Below are positions 26,020-35,707 of a stretch of 64,000 nucleotides of DNA, in pieces. Numbering within the stretch: position 1 is the stretch's first letter; each line of letters opens with the position of its first letter. The position numbers and the translations under genes are program-made. Origin of the DNA: PMP191F sp047602185 (GTDB taxonomy: Bacteria > Bacteroidota > Bacteroidia > Chitinophagales > Chitinophagaceae); assembly GCA_047602185.1 (NCBI GenBank), contig JASGHY010000001.1, positions 3,162,001-3,226,000 on the forward strand, written 5' to 3'. A model generated the notes under the pieces. It was not told the origin of the DNA, searched no databases, and saw only the letters and a list, made by a program, of their open reading frames with translations.

Positions 26020-27264
26020 CTAAACAGCAAACTCCACCGCCAGTGTACACCCTTCACCGGGTGCCGAGCTGATCTGCATGCTGCCGTTAAAAACCTCGAT
26101 ACGATTGCGGATATTATTAAAACCAATGCCCGAAGTATATTTCCTGGTATCGAAACCAACTCCATTGTCGCGGATAGACAGATAAACGGCATTATTACTG
26201 TAAGCAAGCCGGATCTCTACAAAATTAGCATCAGAATGTTTCAGTACGTTGTTCAGTTGTTCCTGGATAATGCGGTATACCATCAGCTTCTTGTTCTCAG
26301 ATACCTGGTCCTCATCAAACTCATCAGTATTCAGTTCAATGCTCATTTGCTTTACTTCCTGGATAGAAGTGATCACCTTACGCACACAATCCAGTAAGCT
26401 CAGGTTCGATAATGCAGGCGGTTGCAATGTATGCGACAGGCGGCGGATCTCTTCTATTACCTGCGCTATGTATTCCGACCCCTTGGCCAGCAGATCTTCA
26501 CTCATAGAAGGGTTATTGCGTGCATGCAACAGGTATAGCTTCACCACACCCAGCAACTGGTTAATGTTATCATGCAATTCCTCTGCTATCTTTTTTCTTT
26601 CCGCCTCTTCTGCCTGTAGAATACTCACAGCCATCTCATGCTGGTGACGGATCTCGTCCTCAGCCACTCTTTGCTGTAAGGCCCTTTGTTCTGTTACATC
26701 CTGCATGGCGCCCATCAAACGGTAAGGGTTTCCCTGTGGGGTACGCATGATAAATCCCCTGTCAAAAATGATCTTATACTCGCCATTTTTACAACGGAAC
26801 CTGTATTCATCCTGCCATACAGCACCACCGGTTTGCATAGCCTTATCTATTGAACCCAATACACGCTCTTTGTCTTCAGGATGCAGGTTATTTGTCCACC
26901 AGGTATAGTTATTCTTTAATTCCTCCTCTGGATAACCAAACAATTCTTTTACAGTCTGATTAGTGTAGCACTCTTTCGTAAACAGGTTAAAATCCCAGAT
27001 AGCATCACGGGTAGCAGTACTTAATAACCGATAACGCATCAGGGTTTCTTCCTGTCTGCGGTAAAATGAACGACAGATAAAATAGATAAAGACGGTGAAG
27101 ATGATTACCAGCAGAAAACCTTTATAATGCTGCACTGCACTGTACAGGGAGGCGTTGTCGCCAATTAACCGGTAAGCCAGTGCATCTGAAAACAATACCC
27201 AGCAGGTACCGAACAGCAAAAACACCAGGGTAAGTTTTACAGATGGGGGTAAAGGTATCCTCAT
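26020..27264 (-). CDS. PAS-domain sensor histidine kinase, HisKA_3 type
   Basis: A 414-residue inner-membrane kinase. Two transmembrane helices (about 12-32 and 48-67) flank a short periplasmic loop, so the signal is more likely seen by the cytoplasmic PAS domain (residues 80-195: LSTATRDAIWDFNLFTKECY to RLMGAMQDVTEQRALQQRV). The phosphorylated histidine is His231 in AERKKIAEELHDNINQLLG, the HisKA_3 motif of the NarL-type group. The ATP lid region shows MVYRIIQEQLNNVLKHSDAN and LSIRDNGVGFDTRK. Such kinases partner with LuxR-type response regulators; none is adjacent. ATG 27264 (MRIPLPPSVK) was chosen since the longer frame has only a TTG. Confidence 0.9.
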   Translation of the reverse strand: MRIPLPPSVKLTLVFLLFGTCWVLFSDALAYRLIGDNASLYSAVQHYKGFLLVIIFTVFIYFICRSFYRRQEETLMRYRLLSTATRDAIWDFNLFTKECYTNQTVKELFGYPEEELKNNYTWWTNNLHPEDKERVLGSIDKAMQTGGAVWQDEYRFRCKNGEYKIIFDRGFIMRTPQGNPYRLMGAMQDVTEQRALQQRVAEDEIRHQHEMAVSILQAEEAERKKIAEELHDNINQLLGVVKLYLLHARNNPSMSEDLLAKGSEYIAQVIEEIRRLSHTLQPPALSNLSLLDCVRKVITSIQEVKQMSIELNTDEFDEDQVSENKKLMVYRIIQEQLNNVLKHSDANFVEIRLAYSNNAVYLSIRDNGVGFDTRKYTSGIGFNNIRNRIEVFNGSMQISSAPGEGCTLAVEFAV

Positions 27265-27782
27265 AAGGGCTGCAGGAATGATTAATGATCGCAAAACTAT
27301 TGATTCGTAATGAATAACATGTTAATGATAAAAAAAGACTTACAATAAATTTCCGATCGCGCGGGTCTAAGTGCAAAATGCCGTGAGGGAATTGTAAAAC
27401 AAGAAGTATGAACCGGTAGACGACAATCGTGAGAACTGTTTCGGGTTTTGAGTTTAGTGTTCTGAAATTTGAGGTTTCACGCAAAGACAGCAAAGGCTCG
27501 CAAAGCAGCAAAGCTGTTTTGTTAACTGCAAACTTTCTTATTGCTCGCCGCTCGTAGCTCAAAGCTCGCAGCTGCTTTGCCAACTGCAAATTGCCAACTG
27601 CCAACTTGTATTTACTTCCGGACTTGTCTTTGCTAACAGCTAAAACCTAACTCCTAATACCTGATTCCCAATTCCTGTATTCTCTTGTGCCTTGTCTCTT
27701 GAACCTTGTGCCTTACTTAAAACCTATAACTTACAACCTACAACCTGTATTCACCTTTAGCGTTTAGCATTATCTTTGCGCC
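27265..27782. other. Gap with GCCAACTGC and AACTTATAACC words
   Basis: No gene is supported. The stretch 27525-27605 consists of words like AACTGCAAACTTTC and GCCAACTGCAAATTGCC together with AGCTCGCAGC, and 27716-27747 holds ACCTATAACTTACAACC. The promoter of the ABC-F gene is at the right end. Confidence 0.6.
27771..27778 (+). promoter_or_regulatory. -7 box TATCTTTG four bases before the ABC-F start
   Basis: TATCTTTG matches TAnnTTTG exactly. Only CGCC separates it from the ATG at 27783, so the transcript should begin at or inside the start codon (leaderless). Confidence 0.5.
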
Positions 27783-29672
27783 ATGCATTACGTTTCAGTT
27801 GAAGGTTTGGGAAAGTCATACGGCATTAAGCCCCTGTTTCATAATATTTCGTTCCATATTGAGGAAGGTGATAAAATTGCGCTTATTGCCCGGAATGGCA
27901 GTGGTAAATCAACATTACTCAAGATCCTTGCAGGAAAAGAAACTGCCGAAAGTGGCAATGTATGGGTCAATAAAGACGTAACGGTTACCCTCTTTGAGCA
28001 GGAACCAAACTTCCGCGAAGACCTCTCCGTACTGGATAATATTTTCCAGCACAATCACCCTGTTATTAATGCCATCAAAGAATATGAGGCAGCCAGTGAG
28101 TCCGGCAATCCCGAACAACTGGGCGCAGCCATTGTAAAAATGGACGACATGGGTGCCTGGGATTTTGACAGCAACGTAAAGCAGATCCTCAGCAAATTGA
28201 ACATTCATCACCTGCAACAGCCGGTGAATACCCTTTCAGGCGGACAACGCAAGCGCATTGCATTGGCAAAAACGCTCATTGATATTGGCTTTGGTCATAA
28301 ACATGTATTGCTCATCATGGACGAACCTACCAACCACCTTGATGTGGAAATGGTAGAATGGCTGGAATACTATCTCAACCAGCAACACATCACCCTGCTG
28401 TTGGTAACGCACGACCGCTATTTCCTGGACAATGTTTGCGAAGAAATATGGGAACTGGATAGCAGTACCATGTTTGTGTACAAAGGTGATTACGAAAACT
28501 ATCTCGAAAAAAAGGCTGCACGTATTGAAAACGATTCAGCCAGCATCGACAAAGCGCGTAATACCTACCGCAAAGAGCTGGAGTGGATGCGCAAACAGCC
28601 AAAGGCAAGAACTACCAAGAGCAAAAGCAGGCAGGATAATTTTTATACCATCGAGGCCAAAGCCAAGCAAAAAATAGAAGACGAACAGGTACAGCTCCAG
28701 ATGAAGATGAACCGACTGGGTGGCAAAGTGGTAGAAATGAAAAAAGTGTACAAGGCATGGGGCGAAAAGGTACTGCTCAAAGGATTTGACTATACGTTCA
28801 AAAAAGGCGAACGTGCTGGTGTGGTTGGTAAAAACGGCGTAGGTAAATCCACCTTCATTAATATTCTGCAGGGGCTGGAACAGCCAGACAGTGGTAAGAT
28901 CAACATTGGTGAAACCATTGTTTTTGGTAACTATTCACAGCAGGGGCTTGCCTGGAAAGAAGATATGCGGGTCATTGAATACGTAAAGACCATCGCAGAA
29001 AGTTTTCCTTTAGCCGGAGGAGGTTCACTGAGCGCCTCACAGTTCCTGCAATTATTCCTTTTCTCGCCCGACCAGCAATATACTTACATCTCCAAACTGA
29101 GTGGGGGCGAAAAACGCCGGTTATTATTACTGGCGGTACTTTTCCGCAACCCCAACTTCCTGATTCTTGACGAGCCTACCAACGACCTTGATCTGCCTAC
29201 GCTCGCTGTGCTGGAAAACTTCCTCAGTGAATACCAGGGATGTCTGCTCATTGTATCGCACGACCGCTACTTTATGGACAGGCTGGTAGACCATCTTTTT
29301 GTATTTGAAGGACAGGGAGAGGTCCGCGATTTTCCCGGCAACTATACCCAGTACAGGATCTGGCAGAAGGACGAAGAAGAAAAGAAAGAGGCAGCAAAAA
29401 ATACAAAGGCAGAAGCTCCCAAAGAGCAGGCGCCTGCGGCCGCTGTTGCAGAGAAAAAAAGAATGTCCTACAAGGAAAAACGCGAGTTTGAACTACTCGA
29501 AAAAGAAATAAAAAGCCTGGGCGAAGAAAAAGAAACCATTCACGAAAAGCTCAACAGCAGTAATCTTCCTTTCGAAGAATTACAAAAGCTAACCACCCGC
29601 ATCACAGAGATCACCAACGCACTGGACGAAAAAGAGTTCCGCTGGCTCGAATTAAGTGAAATGGAAGCCTAA
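27783..29672 (+). CDS. ABC-F family ATPase, Uup-like
   Basis: A 629-residue cytosolic protein with two ABC ATPase domains and no membrane part. Domain 1: Walker A ALIARNGSGKSTLLKILAG, signature LSGGQRKRIALAKTL, Walker B LLIMDEPTNHLDVEMVEWL. Linker: the charged P-site tolerance-type helix (KQPKARTTKSKSRQ). Domain 2: Walker A GVVGKNGVGKSTFINILQG, signature LSGGEKRRLLLLAV, Walker B FLILDEPTNDLDLP. The C-terminal 90 residues form a charged coiled coil (YKEKREFELLEKEIKSLGEE) like the DNA- or ribosome-binding tail of Uup. Family members act on stalled ribosomes; the tail suggests Uup rather than an antibiotic-resistance factor. The start has a -7 box directly in front of the ATG. Confidence 0.93.
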   Translation: MHYVSVEGLGKSYGIKPLFHNISFHIEEGDKIALIARNGSGKSTLLKILAGKETAESGNVWVNKDVTVTLFEQEPNFREDLSVLDNIFQHNHPVINAIKEYEAASESGNPEQLGAAIVKMDDMGAWDFDSNVKQILSKLNIHHLQQPVNTLSGGQRKRIALAKTLIDIGFGHKHVLLIMDEPTNHLDVEMVEWLEYYLNQQHITLLLVTHDRYFLDNVCEEIWELDSSTMFVYKGDYENYLEKKAARIENDSASIDKARNTYRKELEWMRKQPKARTTKSKSRQDNFYTIEAKAKQKIEDEQVQLQMKMNRLGGKVVEMKKVYKAWGEKVLLKGFDYTFKKGERAGVVGKNGVGKSTFINILQGLEQPDSGKINIGETIVFGNYSQQGLAWKEDMRVIEYVKTIAESFPLAGGGSLSASQFLQLFLFSPDQQYTYISKLSGGEKRRLLLLAVLFRNPNFLILDEPTNDLDLPTLAVLENFLSEYQGCLLIVSHDRYFMDRLVDHLFVFEGQGEVRDFPGNYTQYRIWQKDEEEKKEAAKNTKAEAPKEQAPAAAVAEKKRMSYKEKREFELLEKEIKSLGEEKETIHEKLNSSNLPFEELQKLTTRITEITNALDEKEFRWLELSEMEA

Positions 29673-30281
29673 CCATTTCGGGTTCGGGGTTTCGCGTTTA
29701 GTACTTCCTCCGGCTTCAGCCGGTTACCAGGTGCCATTAAGTAAAAGAATGTCCCGTGAGTCGTCAGTCGTGAGTGGCTGAAGCAGGTGAATAGTCAATG
29801 GTGAATGGGGTGAAAGACTGTTACAGGATACAAGATGCCGGATTCACGTTTCTGGATACTGGATATTGGTAAATATATCGTAAGAGCAAACTAAAGTAAC
29901 TGCAAACTGCCAATTGCCAACTGCTTACAGCCCCCATTAAAGACCACAAAACACTCTCATCCGCCAAAAGCATATAGAAAGTGCGCCTTTACCCCGCATT
30001 TGAACAGAACACCAAAACAACACGAACTACAGACCTCCTATACACATCACTTATCCGCCTTTCAGACCTCAAACTTTCCCTCTTCCGGACTGTATTTGCA
30101 TTCGTTCAGGCAGGCGTTAAGCGTTCTGCGCTGAGCGTTTAGCCTGTATTTACCTACAACTTATAACCTATAACTTACAACCTGTTTTCACGCTTCCCCC
30201 AAATTCTCTCCACATTTACACAGGTGGCAGCTACAACCACGCCAACTACCCTATTTTTGAGCGCATAAACAAAATTCCATC
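29673..30281. other. Gap filled with repeat words
   Basis: No gene. It contains GTGAGTCGTCAGTCGTGAG (29757-29775), GGTGAATAGTCAATGG (29786-29808), GCAAACTGCCAATTGCC (29898-29930), GGCGTTAAGCGTTC (30113-30142) and ACTTATAACCTATAACTT (30152-30183). A TATTTTTG box at 30252 could start the peptidase transcript. Confidence 0.6.
30252..30259 (+). promoter_or_regulatory. -7 box TATTTTTG of the peptidase gene
   Basis: Exact match to TAnnTTTG, 22 bases before the ATG, giving a leader of around 15 bases. Confidence 0.45.
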
Positions 30282-31808
30282 ATGAGAAAGTTACTCCTGG
30301 CCCTGGCATTAGCACCTTCAGCCACCGCGCTGGCGCAGAAGGTTGCCAATCCACAGCCATTTGCCAACACCATTACAGAAGAGGATCTCAAAAAGCACCT
30401 GTACATTGTTGCCAGTAAGGAAATGGAAGGTCGCGAAACGGCCACAGAAGGGCAACGCAAAGCTGCAGCCTATATCGAAAACCATTTCAGGGCACTGGGC
30501 CTGTTACCCGGCAACAAAGACAGCTACCAGCTGCAATACCCTGTATTCCAGGACTCACTGGTAGGCGCTGCTATCCAGGTCAATGGCAAATCATTTGAAC
30601 TGAACAAAGACTTTACCGTAAACTTTGCTGCCGGCTATTCAGCTACCATGATGGGCGGTGAGGTTGTTTTTGTGGGCAACGGTATCAGCGATTCAGCCCG
30701 TAATGACTACAAAAATGTAAACGTACAGGGCAAGATCGTATTGATCATCCAGGCACCTGCTGCAGCTCCACAGGCAGGCGCAGGCAGACCACGTATGTTC
30801 AACCCTTATGCCTTACAGGATGCTGCACAGAAAAATGGCGCCGCAGCTGTATTGGTGGTAGGCGACAACTTCCCCCGCAGGGCTACCCCCAATAAAGGCA
30901 ATCCCAGCCTGAACGGTTTTAAGAAAAGCATTTACCCCAATACATTCACTATCTCTTCACAGGTAGCTGAAGCAATTATGGGTGCAGACTATGCAGCAGC
31001 AGCCGATGCCGCCAAAAAAGGAACAGCAGCTGCCAAATCATACAACGCAGATGTATTGCTTGACCTGCAAAAAACTACCATCCAGCTACACAGCAGCAAC
31101 GTACTGGGTTTACTGGAAGGAACTGATCTCAAAGATCAATATGTATTTGTTACTGCACACTACGACCACCTCGGCAAAAGGGACACTGTAGTTTATTATG
31201 GTGCTGATGATGACGGCTCAGGTACTGTAAGTGTACTGGAAATTGCTGAAGCATTTGTAAAAGCAAAAGCCGCAGGCAAAGGTCCTCGCAGAAGCATCGT
31301 ATTCATGACTGTTTCCGGTGAAGAAAAAGGTCTGTGGGGTTCTCAGTACTACAGCGAGCATCCTGTATATCCGCTGGATAAAACTACTGTTGATCTCAAC
31401 ATTGATATGATCGGTCGTATTGATCCAAACAGAACACAGGGCGATTCTACCAACTATGTTTACGTAGTAGGTGATGACAAACTGAGTACCGACCTGAAAC
31501 CTATCAGTGAAGCTACCAACAAAAAATACTCTAAGCTCGAACTGGATTACAAATTCAACGATCCTAACGATAAAGAACGTATCTATTTCCGTAGCGACCA
31601 CTACAACTTTGCACGCAAAGGAGTTCCCATTATCTTCTATTTTGATGGCATTCACAAAGATTACCACAGACCATCAGATACTCCTGATAAGATCAACTAC
31701 GATATCATGGCCAAAAGAGCTAAGCTGGTATTCTACACAGCGTGGGATATGGCTAACCGCAATGATATGCTCAAAAGAGATCTGAAACTGGAGATCCCTT
31801 CAAGATAA
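30282..31808 (+). CDS. Secreted M28-family metallopeptidase with PA domain
   Basis: A 508-residue exported zinc aminopeptidase. After the signal peptide (MRKLLLALALAPSATALAQ) comes DLKKHLYIVASKEMEGRETA, the usual start of the peptidase fold. A PA domain (about residues 115-240) is inserted before the catalytic half. The zinc ligands and catalytic acids are visible in order: VTAHYDHLG (His), GADDDGSG (Asp), TVSGEEKGLWGS (Glu pair), NIDMIGRID (Asp), DYHRPSDTPDKI (His). This is the pattern of co-catalytic di-zinc aminopeptidases, releasing N-terminal residues from peptides in the periplasm or outside. It is monocistronic with a terminator at 31830. Confidence 0.93.
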   Translation: MRKLLLALALAPSATALAQKVANPQPFANTITEEDLKKHLYIVASKEMEGRETATEGQRKAAAYIENHFRALGLLPGNKDSYQLQYPVFQDSLVGAAIQVNGKSFELNKDFTVNFAAGYSATMMGGEVVFVGNGISDSARNDYKNVNVQGKIVLIIQAPAAAPQAGAGRPRMFNPYALQDAAQKNGAAAVLVVGDNFPRRATPNKGNPSLNGFKKSIYPNTFTISSQVAEAIMGADYAAAADAAKKGTAAAKSYNADVLLDLQKTTIQLHSSNVLGLLEGTDLKDQYVFVTAHYDHLGKRDTVVYYGADDDGSGTVSVLEIAEAFVKAKAAGKGPRRSIVFMTVSGEEKGLWGSQYYSEHPVYPLDKTTVDLNIDMIGRIDPNRTQGDSTNYVYVVGDDKLSTDLKPISEATNKKYSKLELDYKFNDPNDKERIYFRSDHYNFARKGVPIIFYFDGIHKDYHRPSDTPDKINYDIMAKRAKLVFYTAWDMANRNDMLKRDLKLEIPSR

Positions 31809-31829
31809 GTATCACTGTCAATAAATTGC

Positions 31830-31863
31830 AAGAGGCAATCTTCGTTGAAGATTGCCTCTTTTC
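31830..31863 (+). terminator. Terminator after the M28 peptidase
   Basis: Perfect stem of about 14 bp (AAGAGGCAATCTTC / GAAGATTGCCTCTT) followed by T-rich sequence, 21 bases behind the stop. Confidence 0.88.
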
Positions 31864-31911
31864 TTTTGTAATATCCCTGTAACCGGTTTCATATAAGCTG
31901 GCACACATTTC

Positions 31912-31938
31912 GTATAAAACTTCGTTGCTGTTTTATAC
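31912..31938. repeat. Perfect inverted repeat GTATAAAAC-N9-GTTTTATAC
   Basis: Nine-base arms with a nine-base spacer, about 400 bp before the TonB receptor gene. It could be an operator or a hairpin. Confidence 0.5.
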
Positions 31939-32344
31939 TGCCTTAAAGTATGTTTTGTCTGTCATAGCCCCTTACTTGTATAAAATGCAACGTTTGCCCA
32001 CGATATTTGTCATACTTTGGCGCATTCGCAAATGCAGTAGTGATGGGCTATTTTTCAGGTTTTTATAACATTTATCCATGCAATAATCATTCTGAAAATG
32101 CGTTCCTTCGCCGCTCAGCGATTGCCCGCCATAAATACTGTTGTAACTGCAATACCGTAACTTTTAAATAAGTACAACGACCAACAGTTATAACATATAC
32201 TTATCCGCATCAAGGCTTTAATTAAACCTTTCATGAAAAACAATAATCATTTTCCGGCAATGATCAATGTTTACCTAAAATGATGAATGATCCGCTTCAA
32301 CCAAACACCCAAATCATTCACATTTCAACACAATCAAAACACTC

Positions 32345-34708
32345 ATGACCATTTACCAACGAACTGAACAGGCTTTTGTACGCAACTGCAGGCCCTTGTT
32401 ACTGCTATGTTGCTTTATGTGGCTTGCAGCTTCAACCGCCTACGCACAGGACAAATTTGTAGTAAGCGGTAACATTACTGCTCAGAAAACCGGTGAAAGC
32501 CTTATTGGCGCTACTGTAAAAGTGGTAAACCAAAGCACCGGCACTACCAGCAATGAATATGGCTTTTTTTCTCTTACATTACCCAAAGGCAACTATACAC
32601 TCGAAATAAGCGCCGTGGGTCTTGCACACAAAACAGTAGAGGTTGTTCTCGACAAAAATGTAAAACTCAATATTGCGCTGGAACAGGAAAGCGCCAGCCT
32701 GCAGGAAGTAACCGTTACTGCCGCAGCCCGTGGCAGAAGCCTGAGCAGCCCGCAAATGGGCTTGGAAAGGCTCACCATTGCAGAAACCAAGAACATTCCT
32801 ATGCTCCTGGGCGAAAGAGATGTATTAAAAACCATCCAGTTGCTGCCCGGTATCAAATCAGCCGGTGAGGGCAACAGCGGTTTCTTTGTTCGTGGAGGCG
32901 CCGCAGATCAGAATCTCATCTTACTGGACGAAGCTCCGGTGTACAATGCTTCTCACCTGTTGGGTTTCTTCTCTACATTCAATTCAGATGCCATAAAAGA
33001 TATTGCTGTTTATAAGGGAGGCATGCCTGCCCAATATGGCGGACGTCTTTCCTCTGTACTGGATATTAAGATGAATGATGGTAATAACCAGGATTACAGC
33101 GTTAGTGGTGGTGTAGGTCTTATCTCTGCCAAACTGAATGTAGAAGGCCCTATTCAAAAAGATAATTCCTCCTTCATCGTATCCGGCAGAAGAACTTACG
33201 CTGACATGTTCTTAAAACTGTCAAACGATACTGCTGTAAAGAATAGCCGTCTTTATTTCTATGACCTCAATGCCAAAATGAACTACAAGCTGGGCGAAAA
33301 AGACAGGATCTACGTTTCAGGATACTTTGGCAGAGACTATATGAAATACCAGAACACCTTTGGTATTAACTGGGGCAATGGTACAGGCACCGTTCGCTGG
33401 AACCATGTTTTCAACAGCAAACTGTTCTCCAATACCTCGCTTATCTTCAGCAACTACGATTATAAAATATTCGTGAATATAGGTGCCAACAACTTCAATA
33501 TCTTCTCCCAGATCAGGGACTGGAACCTGAAGCAGGAATTTCAATGGTATCTCAACAACAGGAATACGATCCGTATGGGCTTTAACTCAATTTATCATAC
33601 CATACGCCCCGGTGAGATCACCAGCTCAGAAACATCCAGCATCAATGACCTGCTTTTACAGAAAAGATACTCATGGGAAAATTCAGCCTGGATTACCAAT
33701 AACTGGAAAGCAACAGACAACCTCAACTTCACGTACGGACTTCGTGCCACAGCATTCAGCGTTCTGGGCGCAGGAGATTTCTATAATATAGATGCCAATG
33801 GAAAGATCCTTGATACCATGCATTATGGTTCCGGCGATTTTGTAAAGACCTATTTCAACCTGGAACCACGTGTATCTGCCAGCTACCAGTTGAACAACAG
33901 CTCATCAATCAAAGCATCTTACGTGCGCAACGTGCAGAACCTGCACCTGATCTCCAATTCAACTACCAGCACTCCTACCGATAAATGGGTGGCCAGTACC
34001 AATATCATTAAACCCGAAATAGCCGACCAGGTAGCTATTGGCTATTACAAAAACCTTGCAGACAATAAGTACGAACTAACAGTGGAAGCATATTACAAAA
34101 GCATGCAGAACCAGATCGATTACCGCGATGGTGCTGATGTTTATAATAATGATGCTATTGAAACCCAACTGCTGTATGGTAAAGGTCGCGCCTACGGTAT
34201 TGAATGGTTATTGAAAAAGAAAACAGGTCGCTTTACCGGCTGGTTAAGCTATACACTGTCAAAAACAGAACGCAAGATCGATGGCATCAACAACAACCAA
34301 TGGTACAATGCCCGCCAGGACCGTACCCACGACATTGCGATTGTTGCCATGTACAAGCTCAATAAAAAATGGACACTCTCAGCTAACTGGATCTTTTATA
34401 CCGGTGACGCCGTTACCTTCCCCAGTGGTAAATACCGCGTAGATGACCAGGTAGTATTTTATTATACCGAACGCAATGGTTATCGCATGCCCAACTACCA
34501 CAGGTTAGACCTCGGTGCCACGCTCCAATTGAAACAGAAGAAGAAGTTCTCGTCAGAACTGGCCTTTAGCCTGTTCAATGCTTACGGAAGACAAAATGCT
34601 TACAGCATCAGTTTCCGTGAATCAAAAGACGATCCTTCACGCACAGAAGCAGTGCAGACGGCTTTATTCAGGTTTATCCCTTCTGTTTCTTACAACTTTA
34701 AATTCTAG
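32345..34708 (+). CDS. TonB-dependent receptor with carboxypeptidase-like N-terminal domain
   Basis: A 787-residue outer-membrane transporter. The signal (LLLCCFMWLAASTAYAQ) is followed by a carboxypeptidase-D regulatory-like domain (FVVSGNITAQKTGESLIGAT through VKLNIALEQES). The plug domain comes next (IPMLLGERDVLKTIQLLPGI, FFVRGGAADQNLILLDEAPV, FSTFNSDAIKDIAVYKGGMP, AQYGGRLSSVLDIKMNDGN). The rest is a 22-strand barrel ending in FIPSVSYNFKF with the terminal aromatic. It imports a ligand using TonB energy; the group is not the SusC type. A DUF4249 lipoprotein gene follows five bases later, the usual partner of this class, so both act together. The substrate is not known. Confidence 0.92.
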   Translation: MTIYQRTEQAFVRNCRPLLLLCCFMWLAASTAYAQDKFVVSGNITAQKTGESLIGATVKVVNQSTGTTSNEYGFFSLTLPKGNYTLEISAVGLAHKTVEVVLDKNVKLNIALEQESASLQEVTVTAAARGRSLSSPQMGLERLTIAETKNIPMLLGERDVLKTIQLLPGIKSAGEGNSGFFVRGGAADQNLILLDEAPVYNASHLLGFFSTFNSDAIKDIAVYKGGMPAQYGGRLSSVLDIKMNDGNNQDYSVSGGVGLISAKLNVEGPIQKDNSSFIVSGRRTYADMFLKLSNDTAVKNSRLYFYDLNAKMNYKLGEKDRIYVSGYFGRDYMKYQNTFGINWGNGTGTVRWNHVFNSKLFSNTSLIFSNYDYKIFVNIGANNFNIFSQIRDWNLKQEFQWYLNNRNTIRMGFNSIYHTIRPGEITSSETSSINDLLLQKRYSWENSAWITNNWKATDNLNFTYGLRATAFSVLGAGDFYNIDANGKILDTMHYGSGDFVKTYFNLEPRVSASYQLNNSSSIKASYVRNVQNLHLISNSTTSTPTDKWVASTNIIKPEIADQVAIGYYKNLADNKYELTVEAYYKSMQNQIDYRDGADVYNNDAIETQLLYGKGRAYGIEWLLKKKTGRFTGWLSYTLSKTERKIDGINNNQWYNARQDRTHDIAIVAMYKLNKKWTLSANWIFYTGDAVTFPSGKYRVDDQVVFYYTERNGYRMPNYHRLDLGATLQLKQKKKFSSELAFSLFNAYGRQNAYSISFRESKDDPSRTEAVQTALFRFIPSVSYNFKF

Positions 34709-34713
34709 TAAGC

Positions 34714-35520
34714 ATGAAATATACATCGCTATTGGGAATGATATTGGGAGTACTTACACTCTCCTCCTGCGAAAAAGTGATCTCGGTTAACCTTAACAAT
34801 ACCGAAAAGAAATACGTGGTCGAAGGCATATTGACCAACCAGGCAAACTCAGCCAAAGTGTTGATCAGCCAGACAAACGACTTTGATGATGATAATAATT
34901 TTCCGGCTATCAGTGGCGCACAGGTCACTATTACTGATGCCAATGGCGCCACCACCACACTTACCGAAGGTAGCGCAGGCACTTATACAGCTTCACTGCA
35001 AGGTGTTCCGGGCAAGACTTATTCATTAAAAGTAGTGATCAACGGTACTACCTTCACAGCTTCCAGCACCATGCCACAGCCTGTACCGCTGGACACTGTG
35101 TACATCACTGACGAATCTATTTTTGGTGATACAAGAAAAACGGTGAATGTTAAATACAAAGATCCCGTTGGAACTGGTAATAACTATCGCTTCATCCAAT
35201 ACGTCAACAGCGTCAAAGAAAAAACAATCTTTGTCCGCAACGACGATCTGAGCGATGGCAGAACAGTTGATATTCCTTTATGGGTGCGCAATGATAACAA
35301 CGACGATAATGATGACGATAAAATTAAAAGCGGAGACATTGTAAAAGTAGACATGCTTTGCATTGATGCCGCAGTGTACAAGTACTGGTTCAGTCTCGAC
35401 CAGAGCGCAACGGGCGAAAGCAATGTAACGCCCGCCAACCCCGTAAGCAATATCCAGGGCGGCGCTTTAGGTTATTTCAGCGCACATACTTTACAAAGCA
35501 AAACCATTACTGTCCCTTAG
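34714..35520 (+). CDS. DUF4249 lipoprotein, partner of the TonB receptor
   Basis: A 268-residue surface or periplasmic lipoprotein (LGMILGVLTLSSC, Cys at residue 19 or 20, then EKVISVNLNNTEKKYVVEGIL). The core (AKVLISQTNDFDDDNNFPAI, GAQVTITDANGATTTLTEGS, YSLKVVINGTTFTASSTMP) matches DUF4249, an Ig-like fold that follows TonB-dependent receptors in Bacteroidota. Aspartate-rich loops (NDDLSDG, NDNNDDNDDDKIK) might bind a metal ion. It starts five bases after the receptor stop, so both are translated from one mRNA. A terminator lies at 35547. Confidence 0.9.
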   Translation: MKYTSLLGMILGVLTLSSCEKVISVNLNNTEKKYVVEGILTNQANSAKVLISQTNDFDDDNNFPAISGAQVTITDANGATTTLTEGSAGTYTASLQGVPGKTYSLKVVINGTTFTASSTMPQPVPLDTVYITDESIFGDTRKTVNVKYKDPVGTGNNYRFIQYVNSVKEKTIFVRNDDLSDGRTVDIPLWVRNDNNDDNDDDKIKSGDIVKVDMLCIDAAVYKYWFSLDQSATGESNVTPANPVSNIQGGALGYFSAHTLQSKTITVP

Positions 35521-35546
35521 CAAATACCAATTTAGAAGTACGAAAT

Positions 35547-35580
35547 AAAAAACCCCGAAAAGTTGCTTTTCGGGGTTTTT
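35547..35580. terminator. Terminator after the DUF4249 gene
   Basis: Perfect stem (AAAACCCCGAAAA / CTTTTCGGGGTTTT) with flanking A and T runs. It stops the receptor operon and may also work for the convergent rlmK, whose stop is about 125 bases away. Confidence 0.88.
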
Positions 35581-35707
35581 ATTTTTACATATCTGACTCT
35601 TCTGACTTATTTACTCAGCCTGTCTTCCATTTGCACATTTGCTAATTAACTAATCCGCACATTCTTCCCTTTTCAACCCTTGTGCCTTGCCTCTTGGATC
35701 TTGTACC

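Larger units (their letters stand above)
31809..32344. other. Leader region of the TonB receptor operon
   Basis: No gene. The left end holds the peptidase terminator, then a perfect inverted repeat (31912-31938). The remainder is AT-rich and should hold the promoter of the TonB receptor pair; a TAACTTTT box is at about 32158. The word families common in other gaps are absent here. Confidence 0.55.
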
